DNA from: JBGSIZ01 sp041742255
Lineage (GTDB): Bacteria; Pseudomonadota; Alphaproteobacteria; Rhodobacterales; Rhodobacteraceae
DNA length: 38,728 nt
NCBI GenBank assembly: GCA_041742255.1
Contig: JBGSIZ010000239.1
Location: forward strand, 1-38,728
Direction of reading: 5' to 3'
Position numbers and translations under genes: made by a program. Numbering within the stretch: the stretch's first letter is position 1; the number at the start of each line of letters is the position of its first letter. Of the stretch, positions 8,978 to 18,453 are shown piece by piece. The notes under the pieces are model-generated. The model made no database searches. It had not been told where the DNA came from and saw only the letters and a program-made list of their open reading frames with translations.

Positions 8978-11386
8978 ATGAAAACCACCACCCGAGTCGC
9001 CGTGATCGGCGGCGGCGTTGTTGGATGTTCCGTCCTGTATCACCTGACCAAACTTGGCTGGTCGGACGTCATGCTGATCGAACGCAAGGAACTGACCTCG
9101 GGGTCCACATGGCACGCGGCGGGCGGGTTTCACACACTCAACGGCGATACCAACATGGCGGCGTTGCAGGGCTATACGATCCGGCTCTACCGCGAGTTGG
9201 AGGCGATCACGGGCATGTCCTGCGGCCTGCACCATGTGGGCGGCATCACCCTTGCGGACAATCAGGACCGGTTCGACATGCTCGTCGCGGAACGGGCCAA
9301 ACACCGCTACATGGGACTCGAGACCGAGATTATGGGGCCCGCCGAAATCGCGGCATTGGCACCTATCGTCAACATGGACGGGATCGTCGGGGCGCTCTAC
9401 GACCCACTTGACGGCCACCTTGACCCCTCCGGCACCACCCACGCCTATGCCAAGGCCGCGCGGATGGGCGGGGCCACCATTGAAACGCAGTGCAAGGTGA
9501 TTGAAACCAACCAGCGCCCCGATGGCACATGGGATGTGGTCACCGAAAAAGGAACCATTCACGCCGAACACGTCGTCAACGCAGGTGGTCTGTGGGCGCG
9601 CGAGGTGGGGGCCATGGCTGGCGTCTATTTCCCGCTGCACCCGATGGAACACCAATACATCGTTACCGACGACATTCCGGACATCTACAACCTTGGTCGC
9701 GAACACCCCCACGTCATGGACCCCGCCGGAGAAAGCTATCTGCGGCAAGAAGGGCGCGGCCTGTGCATCGGGTTCTACGAACAACCCTGCCGGCCTTGGG
9801 CGGTGGATGGGACGCCGTGGGATTTCGGTCACGAACTCTTGCCAGATGACTTTGACAAGATCGGCGACAGCATTGAATTTGCTTACAAACGCTTTCCTGT
9901 TTTGGAACAGGCCGGGGTTAAATCGGTGATCCATGGGCCCTTTACCTTTGCGCCTGATGGCAACCCGCTGGTGGGTCCGGTGCCGGGCCTGCGCAACTAT
10001 TGGTCGGCCTGCGGCGTCATGGCCGGGTTCAGCCAAGGGGGCGGCGTCGGCCTCACCCTTGCGCAATGGATGATCGAGGGAGAGGCAGAACGGGACGTCA
10101 CCGGCCTTGACGTCGCGCGGTTCGGCAAATGGATCAGCCCCGGCTACACCCGTCCCAAGGTGGTTGAAAACTATCAAACCCGGTTCTCGGTCGCTTATCC
10201 GAACGAAGAGAAACCCGCCGCCCGGCCGCACCGCACCACGCCGATGTATGACATTTTCGACGGGCTGAACGCGGTCTGGGGACAGCAATTCGGGCTAGAG
10301 GTCGTCAATTACTTCGCGGCCCCCGGCGAGGTGCGCTATGAAACGCCGTCGTTCCGTCGCTCCAACGCCTGGGACGCGACCGCGCGAGAGGTGAAGAACG
10401 TCCGCCAAGCCGTTGGGATTAATGAGGTTCAGAACTTTGGCAAGTTTTCGGTCACCGGACCGAACGCCCGCGCATGGCTCAACCGGATCATGGCCGGACG
10501 CATCCCCAAACCCGGCCGGATGTCGCTGACCCCGATGTTGTCGCCCAAGGGGCGGCTCTGGGGCGATTTCACCGTGTCGTGCCTGTCGGACACGGAATTC
10601 CAGTTGACTGCCAGCTATGGCGCGCAAGACATCCATCACCGCTGGTTCCTTAAGAATGAACAAGACGGCGTAAGGGTCGAAAACATCAGCGATAAACGCA
10701 CCGGTTTCCAGCTTGCCGGGCCAAAATCGCGGGACGTTCTGACCGCCTGCACCCGGGACGATGTGACCACGCTCAAATTCCTTGATGTGCGGCGCATGAC
10801 CGTGGGACAGGTCAACTGCATCGTGCAACGGGTCAGTTACACAGGCGATCTGGGCTATGAGATTTTCTGCGATCCAATGGATCAACGCCAACTGTGGCAC
10901 ACGCTTTGGGCTGCGGGCCAACCTCTTGGCATGGCACCTTTTGGCATGCGGGCGATGATGTCGCTCCGGCTGGACCGGTTCTTTGGGTCGTGGCTGCGGG
11001 AGTTTTCGCCGGACTACACTGCCGCCGAAACCGGCATGGACCGGTTCATCGACTGGAAGAAAAACGACGATTGGGTGGGCAAGGCCGCCGCCTTGGCCGA
11101 ACGCGAAACACCTCCGGCGCGAACCCTTGTCTCGTTCGAAGTGGACGCAGATGGCGCAGACGTCACCGCCTACGAACCGGTATTTCACGACGGCGATGTT
11201 GTCGGGTTCTGCACATCTGGCGGTTATTCGCACCACGCGGGCAAATCCATCGCCTATGCGCTGGTGCCCCGGTCGCTGGCTAGCCCGTCCTTGGCCGTGG
11301 ACATTGAAATCCTCGGGTCGCGGCGTCCGGCGCGGGCCATCACGGTGCCGCTGTTTGATGCAGACGGGGCACAGTTGCGGGGCTAA
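8978..11386 (+). CDS. FAD-dependent oxidoreductase with GcvT domains (sarcosine/dimethylglycine dehydrogenase-like)
   Basis: An 802-residue two-part enzyme. Residues 6-400 are a DAO-type FAD domain: dinucleotide fold VAVIGGGVVGCS at 7-18 and the segment SGSTWHAAGG, in which H46 corresponds to the histidine that carries covalent FAD in mammalian dimethylglycine and sarcosine dehydrogenases. Residues about 430-800 are an aminomethyltransferase (GcvT plus GcvT C-terminal) domain that in relatives binds tetrahydrofolate and accepts the one-carbon unit. It probably N-demethylates a methylated amine or glycine derivative; the exact substrate cannot be read from the sequence. GAGGAGA precedes the ATG. 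It is 3 bases from the MobA-like gene, so the two are probably co-transcribed. Confidence 0.9.
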   Translation: MKTTTRVAVIGGGVVGCSVLYHLTKLGWSDVMLIERKELTSGSTWHAAGGFHTLNGDTNMAALQGYTIRLYRELEAITGMSCGLHHVGGITLADNQDRFDMLVAERAKHRYMGLETEIMGPAEIAALAPIVNMDGIVGALYDPLDGHLDPSGTTHAYAKAARMGGATIETQCKVIETNQRPDGTWDVVTEKGTIHAEHVVNAGGLWAREVGAMAGVYFPLHPMEHQYIVTDDIPDIYNLGREHPHVMDPAGESYLRQEGRGLCIGFYEQPCRPWAVDGTPWDFGHELLPDDFDKIGDSIEFAYKRFPVLEQAGVKSVIHGPFTFAPDGNPLVGPVPGLRNYWSACGVMAGFSQGGGVGLTLAQWMIEGEAERDVTGLDVARFGKWISPGYTRPKVVENYQTRFSVAYPNEEKPAARPHRTTPMYDIFDGLNAVWGQQFGLEVVNYFAAPGEVRYETPSFRRSNAWDATAREVKNVRQAVGINEVQNFGKFSVTGPNARAWLNRIMAGRIPKPGRMSLTPMLSPKGRLWGDFTVSCLSDTEFQLTASYGAQDIHHRWFLKNEQDGVRVENISDKRTGFQLAGPKSRDVLTACTRDDVTTLKFLDVRRMTVGQVNCIVQRVSYTGDLGYEIFCDPMDQRQLWHTLWAAGQPLGMAPFGMRAMMSLRLDRFFGSWLREFSPDYTAAETGMDRFIDWKKNDDWVGKAAALAERETPPARTLVSFEVDADGADVTAYEPVFHDGDVVGFCTSGGYSHHAGKSIAYALVPRSLASPSLAVDIEILGSRRPARAITVPLFDADGAQLRG

Positions 11387-11389
11387 GGG

Positions 11390-11977
11390 ATGATCCCGAT
11401 CCTAATCCTAGCGGCGGGCCTCTCCTCGCGGATGCGGGGGGCTGATAAACTGTTGGAAACGGTGGACGGCGTGCCGCTTCTTTGCCGTCTGGTCATGGCG
11501 GCCAATGCGGCCCACCTTGTGCCTTTTGTGGCCTTGCCCGCGCACAATCACCCGCGCGCCTTGGCACTTGACGGGGTGCCGCACTATCCTTTGGTCCTGC
11601 CGGGCTCGGCCGAAGGCATGGGGGGCACCCTGCGGGATGGGGTCGCAGCCTTACCACCGTGCCCGCGGTTTCTGATCGTGGCGGCGGACCTTCCGGGGCT
11701 GACAGCGCAGGATCTGACCGTGATGGCGGGGGCTGTGCCCGTGCCCGGGGGTATCGTCATCGCCACTGGGGCCAACGCGCAACTGGGGCATCCGGTCGTA
11801 TTTGACGCGGCGCTGCGGCCCGGCTTTGCCACCCTTGGCGGGGATGACGGGGCACGGGCCGTGGTGCAGGCGCACAAGGCCCGGATGCAGACCCTCGCCC
11901 TGCCCCACGACCACGCCACGCGCGACCTCGACACACCCGAAGACTGGGCCGCGTTTCGGTCCGAAACCGGGCTTTAA
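11390..11977 (+). CDS. MobA/MocA-like nucleotidyltransferase
   Basis: A 195-residue GT-A fold NTP transferase with the signature LILAAGLSSRM at residues 5-15, followed by GADKLLETVDGVPLL, and the metal-binding AADLPG motif at about residues 103-108. Relatives transfer CMP or GMP to molybdopterin (MocA, MobA), but other sugar and cofactor nucleotidyltransferases share this pattern. No molybdenum cofactor or xanthine dehydrogenase genes are near, so the substrate stays open. Its start is 3 bases after the dehydrogenase stop. Its last 4 bases overlap the end of the RTX gene on the other strand. Confidence 0.85.
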   Translation: MIPILILAAGLSSRMRGADKLLETVDGVPLLCRLVMAANAAHLVPFVALPAHNHPRALALDGVPHYPLVLPGSAEGMGGTLRDGVAALPPCPRFLIVAADLPGLTAQDLTVMAGAVPVPGGIVIATGANAQLGHPVVFDAALRPGFATLGGDDGARAVVQAHKARMQTLALPHDHATRDLDTPEDWAAFRSETGL

Positions 11978-13869
11978 GACGCTATCAACCGCGCCTCGTG
12001 CTTTTTCAACGCCTTGCGGGCGGCGGGGTAACCATCGACGGTTTCAGGTTGGGCCAATTCGGGGAACAGGGCCAAAATCTCGGCGCGCTGATCGGACCTC
12101 AACCCGTTCAGGGTATAGGTGCCGGGTTGGAAACTTTCGGTCCAGGCACCGTTGGACAGCACGACTTCGTGGCGGTCAAACAAAATATGGACATAGGCCA
12201 CGCCAGCGGCGGCCTCCACCCGGTCAATCCCCGCGATATGGGTCAAATGCTTGGCCGCAACCAACACTTCGCTATCGCCAAACAACAGTTCGGCGGTTTC
12301 ACCAGAAAACAACAGGCGGTGGTTCGGGGACACCAACAGATCGCGATCCGGCAGATTGGCCTGCAACGCGCCCGCACGAACCAACACCGGGTTGAACTCG
12401 GGGGATTGGGCCAATTCGGCTGCGGTCAGATCGCGGCGGCCCGCCCAACGGATGCGTTGGATACCATTGTCGCGGGTGAATACGGCGTCGCCTTCGGTCA
12501 ATGTCTCGACGGCGCGCTCGCCTTTCGGGGTGGCGATCATCGTGCCGGGGGTGAAACAGGCAATGACATTCTCGATCTCGGAATACTCAATGCGGCGGAT
12601 GATGTTGCCGTTTTCGTCCAGCAATTCAACGCGCCCGGCTTCGGGATCGTCGGGGTTTTCAATCAGGTTGAACCCCGCATAGGCCGTGCCCAGGCCCGCC
12701 AGCAGGTCGAGCGTGTCCACATCCGTGTCGTCGGCATCCTCGCCACCGACGATGACATGACTGCCGGCCCCTGCGATGGTGATGAAATCGGACCCGGTGC
12801 CACCAAACAGGCTGTCGTTATCCGGCCCGGCGGCCAGAACATCGGCACCCTCGCCGCCGAACAACCGGTCGTCGCCCGTGCCCCCGCTCAGGGTGTCGGC
12901 ACCGTCGCCGCCTTCCAGCGTGTCTTGGCCCTGTCCACCGTCCAGTTGGTCATTGCCTTCGCCGCCGAACAGTTTGTCGTCGCCGTCGCCGCCCAAAAGG
13001 CTGTCGTCGCCGCCTTGGCCAAACAGGATGTCTTGCCCGGCCCCGCCATCAATCGTGTCATTGCCCGGCTCGATCGGGGTGACGACGCCATCGTCGATCA
13101 GGTCGCCGTTCATGGAGAACCCGGATTGGGTCGTGCGGGTTTCCAGCGTGAATTCGATGAAACTCCGGTCGTCAAACGATGCGCTGAACCAGGCATCCTG
13201 ATCGGTCGGGTTGTTGCCTTCGGTGCCCGCCGCCGTGACGGAACCGGGCAGGTTCGTCACTGCCAGCGATGTATCGGCGGAGACGCCAAAGGCGTTGAAA
13301 CTGGACGCGGCCAGCGTCACCGCCTCTTGGTCGCCCGGCGCATTGCGGTCCAAATCGTTGAACGTCGCGGTGGAATTCAGCGCGACAGGCTGGCCCGTCA
13401 CCGGATTGAAAAACTCGAGCCGGAACGTCGCCTTTTCCCCGCCAAAGGACGCACCGGAACCAAATCCGCCGTTCAACAAGATCTCGGACCCGGTGTTGCC
13501 GGACATAACCACATTCAGATTGGGATCGGTGACGCTTACCAGAACCAAACGGCCCGATATGCTTGTGCCATCCTCCAGAAATGCGACGTCCTTGTAGACC
13601 GCGACATTACCGGGTTGGGCGTTGTTGTTGCCGAATGAATTGTCCGACACAAGGTTGGATGCCGACAGTTTCAGGGGCGTCGCAGCATTGCCGGGGGCCG
13701 TGCCCACACCGGCATCGCCATAGACGATATCGTCGCCATCGCCTGCTGAAATCTGGTCGTTGCCGCCTTCGCCGGAAATCGTGTCCTGACCATTCAGGCC
13801 AGACATCACATCATCCTCGGGTCCACCCTGAAGGACATCATTGTTCGGTGTTCCGGTAAACGTGGCCAT
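11974..13869 (-). CDS. RTX calcium-binding protein with C-terminal Hint domain (631 aa)
   Basis: A secreted-type protein with three parts. Residues 1-55 carry a short RTX block (GG-x-G-x-D nonapeptides). Residues about 60-260 are a beta-rich domain of unknown family without repeats. Residues 268-375 are a second RTX block that would bind calcium. A Hint_2-type domain starts at C438 (CFTPGTMIATPKGER), has the SPNHR block histidine near residue 517 and the HEVVLSNG segment near 567. The C-terminus is a basic tail ending ARKALKKHEARLIAS. Hint domains in inteins and hedgehog proteins perform self-processing at the N-terminal cysteine; processing here is inference. The ATG at 13869 has AGGGAG upstream; the open frame beyond it is not RTX-like. 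No type I secretion genes are in the window. Confidence 0.92.
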   Translation of the reverse strand: MATFTGTPNNDVLQGGPEDDVMSGLNGQDTISGEGGNDQISAGDGDDIVYGDAGVGTAPGNAATPLKLSASNLVSDNSFGNNNAQPGNVAVYKDVAFLEDGTSISGRLVLVSVTDPNLNVVMSGNTGSEILLNGGFGSGASFGGEKATFRLEFFNPVTGQPVALNSTATFNDLDRNAPGDQEAVTLAASSFNAFGVSADTSLAVTNLPGSVTAAGTEGNNPTDQDAWFSASFDDRSFIEFTLETRTTQSGFSMNGDLIDDGVVTPIEPGNDTIDGGAGQDILFGQGGDDSLLGGDGDDKLFGGEGNDQLDGGQGQDTLEGGDGADTLSGGTGDDRLFGGEGADVLAAGPDNDSLFGGTGSDFITIAGAGSHVIVGGEDADDTDVDTLDLLAGLGTAYAGFNLIENPDDPEAGRVELLDENGNIIRRIEYSEIENVIACFTPGTMIATPKGERAVETLTEGDAVFTRDNGIQRIRWAGRRDLTAAELAQSPEFNPVLVRAGALQANLPDRDLLVSPNHRLLFSGETAELLFGDSEVLVAAKHLTHIAGIDRVEAAAGVAYVHILFDRHEVVLSNGAWTESFQPGTYTLNGLRSDQRAEILALFPELAQPETVDGYPAARKALKKHEARLIAS

Positions 13870-13984
13870 TGTTAACTCCCTGACAGCGTGGGCACAAACG
13901 CCGATCCCCCGATCAGCACCGCCGTCATAACCGAACGGCACTCACCATGTAGGGGAAAAATGTGCGGTCGGCTACATCCGGTCC

Positions 13985-14018
13985 AATTTGCGCCTTATTT
14001 GCGCGAAATTAGGGTTAA
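13985..14018 (-). promoter_or_regulatory. repeat-rich operator candidate upstream of the 631-aa RTX gene
   Basis: About 115-150 bases before the RTX start, ATTTGCGC occurs twice in direct order 11 bases apart (13986-13993 and 13997-14004). The same bases form an inverted repeat AATTTGCGC...GCGCGAAATT. Next to it the coding strand reads TTAACCCT (14011-14018), one base off the CtrA-type TTAACCAT. No regulator can be assigned. Confidence 0.35.
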
Positions 14019-14077
14019 CAAAAAGCACTAGAGCCGCCAAATCACGCGATAGCACGGGTATTGTTTCTCAAACGGAA

Positions 14078-14131
14078 ACGGGGACCCGAACTTGGGCCCC
14101 CGTCCTGCACCCCGGGCGAATCTCGCCCGGG
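14078..14131 (-). terminator. tandem hairpins after the 1483-aa RTX gene
   Basis: Two stem-loops lie between the RTX genes. The first in the direction of transcription is a perfect 9-bp stem CCCGGGCGA/TCGCCCGGG with a 3-base loop (14111-14131). The second pairs ACGGGGACCC with GGGCCCCCGT (14078-14103, one G-U pair) and is followed on the coding strand by TTTCCGTTT. Together they probably end the upstream transcript and let the 631-aa gene have its own promoter. Confidence 0.6.
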
Positions 14132-14151
14132 CCACATCGTTGCATATTCCG

Positions 14152-17100
14152 TTATCTGACCAGCAAGCGGGCTTCGTGTTTCTTGAGCGACTTGCGGGCG
14201 GACTGGTAGGTTTCCAGCCCTTCCTTGGACGCCAGTTCGGGGAACAGTTCGAAAATCTCGTTCCGCTGGCTGTTACCAATCCCCTTGAGGCTGTAATCGC
14301 CGGGCTGAAAGCTTTCGGTCCAGGACCCGTTCGACAACACGACTTCGTGCCGCTCGAACATGAAGTGGACATAGGTGGTCTGCATCACATCAACCTGATG
14401 GATGCCCTTGGCCCCCAACAGATGCTTGGCAGCCGCCAACACTTCGCGCTCGTCAAAGTAGAGCTGGGTCATGTCCGATGCGACCAGAACACGGTGGTTC
14501 GGCGACACCAGCATATCCCGCTCGGGCAGGTCGTGGCCCAGCGATCCGGCCTTGATCAGGATCGGACGCAAATGCGGGTTCTGCACCAAATGCTTGCCCG
14601 ACATTTCCTTGTGACCAACCCAGGCGATTTCCTGAATGCCGTTGTCGCGTGTGATGACCCGGTCGCCGACCTGCAGTTCTTCGACCAGACGCTCGCCCTT
14701 GGGGGTCGCAATGGTGGTGCCCGGCGTGAAACAGGGGATCACATTCTCGATTTCCGAGAAGGTCATCGTGGACCCGTCCACGAACGTGACAACACCGCTT
14801 TCGGGATCGCCATCGGTGTAGGTGATGAAATCGACGTTGGACCCGGTCAGGTCGAGGATGTCGGTATCGCCATCGTCGGGGTCTTCGCCGCCGGTGACCA
14901 CATCGCCGCCATTGCCGCCGACAAACACGTCAGACCCAAAGCCGCCGAACTGGGCGTCATTGCCCTGCCCGCCAATGATGGTGTCGTCGCCTTCGTCACC
15001 CACCAGCTCGTCATCGTCCACGCCACCATCCAAGGTGTCGTCGCCAACGCCACCGAACAAGGTGTCATCGTCGTCCTTGCCATAGATCGTGTCGTCACCC
15101 GCACCGCCGAACAACGTGTCGTTGTTGTTGTTGGTGACAAGGTCGGGACCAAACGGGCCAGTGCCATCATCGGGGATATTCACCAGATCGGGCGCACTGT
15201 CGTCCAGACCGCCATAGATCAGGTCATCGCCGTCTTCGCCGTAGATCTCGTCGTTGCCTTCGCCACCGATGATTGTGTCATTACCGGTTCCAGCCTCGAC
15301 AAAGTCATCGTCAAAGCCCACGTCGATAGTGTCGGCCCCGGTGCCGCCATAGACGTCATCATCATCGTCGCCGGTGGTGATGATGTCGTTACCTGCGCCA
15401 CCATACACGGTGTCCAGATCGTTGGTCGGGTTGGTGTCGGCACCATAGACGCCCGGATAGGCAACATCGGGCAGCGGGTTCACATGGTTGCCGGCGTTGA
15501 TGATGTCATCACCATTGCCGCCATCCACGATGTCGTTGCCGATGCCTGCGGTGATGCTGTCTTCGCCATCATCGCCATACAGGGTGTCGTTGCCTTCACC
15601 GCCTTGGATGCTGTCATCGGACGACCCGGCATAGACAAGGTCATCGCCCTTGCAGCCATCAATGACGTCGTCATTGTTGTCGCCATAGATGCTGTCGTTG
15701 CCATCGCCACCGGCAAGGCTGTCGTTGCCGCCGCCGCCGATGACCACGTCGTCCCCATTTCCACCGCGGATCACGTCATCGCCGGACTTGCCGTCCAGCG
15801 TGTCGTTGCCGATGCCACCGATGATGGTGTCCTCGTCACGACCGCCGGTGATGCTGTCATCGCCTTCGTCGCCATAGAGCGTGTCATTGCCGCCTTGGCC
15901 AAGGATCACATCGTCGCCCGTGCCGCCATACACCTCGTCCTCGCCGTCACCGGCCAGAATGGTGTCATTGCCGCCGAACCCGTAGATCAGGTCATCATTG
16001 CCGGTATCACCGGGAAGGATTGCGTCGTTATTGTCCACACGGTCGCCGTCAGGATCGCCAAGGTATCCGCCGTCGATGACATCATCGCCTGCGGTGCCCT
16101 CGACCGTTCCGTCCAGCGGGGCCTCACCCACGGTGACCGAATGGACGGCGCTGTCGGTGCCGCCGTTGCCGTCGGTGATCGTGTAGCTGATCGTGGCAAC
16201 ACCGGTGAACCCGGCCGCCGGGGTAAAGGTGACGGTGCCGTCGCCATTGTTGACCAAGGTGCCCTGTGCGGCGGGAACGCTGGCCGCGGTGACGGTAAGG
16301 GTATCGCCATCAACATCGGTGTCGTTGGCCAACAGGTCCACGGTCACCGCCGTGTTGAAATCGGTGGTGTCTGCGGCATCGACCGCATCCGGGCCGTCAT
16401 TCACGCCGTCCACGGTGACCGCGACGGTGCCGGTGTCGGTGCCGCCGTTGCCGTCGTCCACGGTATAGGTGATGGTCGCCTCGCCGGAGAAGTTCTCGGC
16501 TGGGGTGAACACCAGCTTGCCATCGACAATCTCGACGGTGCCCTGATCGGCGGGCACGGTGGCCGAGGTGATGGTGAGCGTGTCGCCATCCGCATCGGTG
16601 TCGTTCGCCAGCACGTCGATGGTGACGGGGGCGTCTTCGTCGGTGGTGGCGGTGTCGTCATTGGCGACGGGGCCACGGTTGATCTCTTCACCACGGACCT
16701 GTTCGATCTCGGTAAAGGTGAAGGTTTCGCCGGTCGGCACGCCGTCGACATCCACGAACACAACCGTGCCGTTGATCCCGTTGCCGTTGCTGTCGGTGGT
16801 GACATTGTCCAGATAGAACGGACCCTTGCCAGTCAGATCCAGCACGTCAAAGTCGTTGCCGCCTGCGCCACCGTCCACGGTATCGCCAGCGCCGCCTTTG
16901 ATGAGGTCGCGATCATTGCCGCCCGACAACAGATCGCTGCCGTCGCCGCCGTCCAGAACGTCGTCGCCCTCTTCGCCGAACAGCATGTCATCGTCGGCCC
17001 CACCGTTCAGGGCGTCATTGCCAGCCTGACCATGGATCCAATCCTTGCCGGTGCCACCGTCGGCAACGTCGTCGCCTGTGCCCATCCAGATTTCATCGTC

Positions 17101-18453
17101 ATCCGCGCCGCCGTTGGCCGTGTCATTGCCGGACCCGCCATAGATCAGGTCGCGGCCTGCGCCGCCGTCGATGGCGTCGTTGCCCTCTTCACCGTCCAGA
17201 ACGTCGTTGCCGGCATCGCCATAGATATGGTCGTCGTCTAAGCCGCCCCAGATGGTGTCGTCGCCATTGCCGCCATAGGACGTGTCCTTGCCGGTGCCTT
17301 GGTCGGCCCCGGTGGCGTCGTCGATGACGTCATTGCCGTCACCGCCATACACCACGTCATCGCCAGCCTGGCCCTGGATGTAGTCGTTCCCGGCGCCGCC
17401 ATAGATCACGTCGTTGCCGTCGCCGCCGGTGATGACATCATTGCCAGCGGCCTCGGTCGTCGTGGTCGGCAGGGTCGAGAATTTCAGATCGCTGATACCG
17501 ATTGTGCCGGAAATGGTGGCGCTGTCGCCGTTGTCGTGGATGATCTCAAGGCTCGCAATCGGGCCCGCGATGGTGACAGTCACGGTATCTTTGGCACCGG
17601 ATCCTTCGATGTCCGGGCTGTAGTTGCCCGACCCTTCGATGGTGTTGCCATTGATAGTGTGGGGAAAGGTCACAACGAAATTGACCGGCACGATATTGCC
17701 ATGCACGTCGCGGGCAATGACGGTGACCTTGTCATCCCAGCAGCTTGCCTTGGCGTCCACATCGAACAATTCGAACGACACGTTCTCAACCGGGGCCGAG
17801 AAGGTCGTGATGACCTTGGCTTCGGTGCTGGTGTTGTCGCTGATCAATTCGGCACCACCGGCGATGGTGCCCATATAGAAACTCTGGCCGTTGATGGTCG
17901 GGGTGGACACGGTGACGGTGATCGGGGTGCCGCCCACGTTGATCGTGTTGGCCCCGTCCAGATGGGCGGTCTGCCAGTCGAACACACCCGTGGCACCGGG
18001 AACTGTTGTGGACCCGGACGCGCTGTCGCCATAAATGGTGTCGTCGCCTGCGCCGCCATGCAAGGCGTCGTCGCCGCCGTTGCCTTCGATCTTGTCGTTG
18101 CCATTGCCGCCTTCGGCATGGTCATTGCCGGCACCGCCCGCAATCGTGTCGTGGCCTTCGCCGCCATACAGCTTGTCATGGCCGTCGCCGCCAAACAGGC
18201 TGTCGTTGCCGTCATCGCCGCGCAGAATGTCGTCGCCCGCTTCGCCATACAGCTTGTCGTCGCCCGTGCCACCAAACACATCGTCATTGCCGTTTCCGGC
18301 CCTGACGGTGTCGTGGCCAGCGCCCGCGCGGACGATATCGTCATTCGCGCCTTCACCGGCGAGGATCTGGTCATTGGCGTCGATGCGGTCACCTTGGGGG
18401 TCGCCGGTATAATTGATGTCGATCAGGTCGTTACCGCCCGTGCCATCGACATA
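14152..18453 (-). repeat. RTX nonapeptide-coding repeats within the 1483-aa gene
   Basis: The coding strand holds dozens of imperfect 27-base units for GGxGxDxxx, in three blocks. A longer module, GTxGxDxIDxxYxGDPxGDRxDxNDxIL, starts the first block (about residue 54) and the third block (about residue 836), showing internal duplication of a block with its leading cap. Confidence 0.85.

Noticed and set aside
14092..17241. Open frame of 1049 codons antisense to the large RTX gene
   Set aside because: The repeated Val/Ala/Ile-rich product is the mirror of RTX nonapeptide codons. No signal peptide, ribosome binding site or known domain.
15180..18300. Regular short repeats that could suggest a CRISPR or tandem repeat array
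   Set aside because: The period is 27 bases and in frame, encoding GGxGxDxxx; the units are imperfect and there are no unique spacers between identical repeats.
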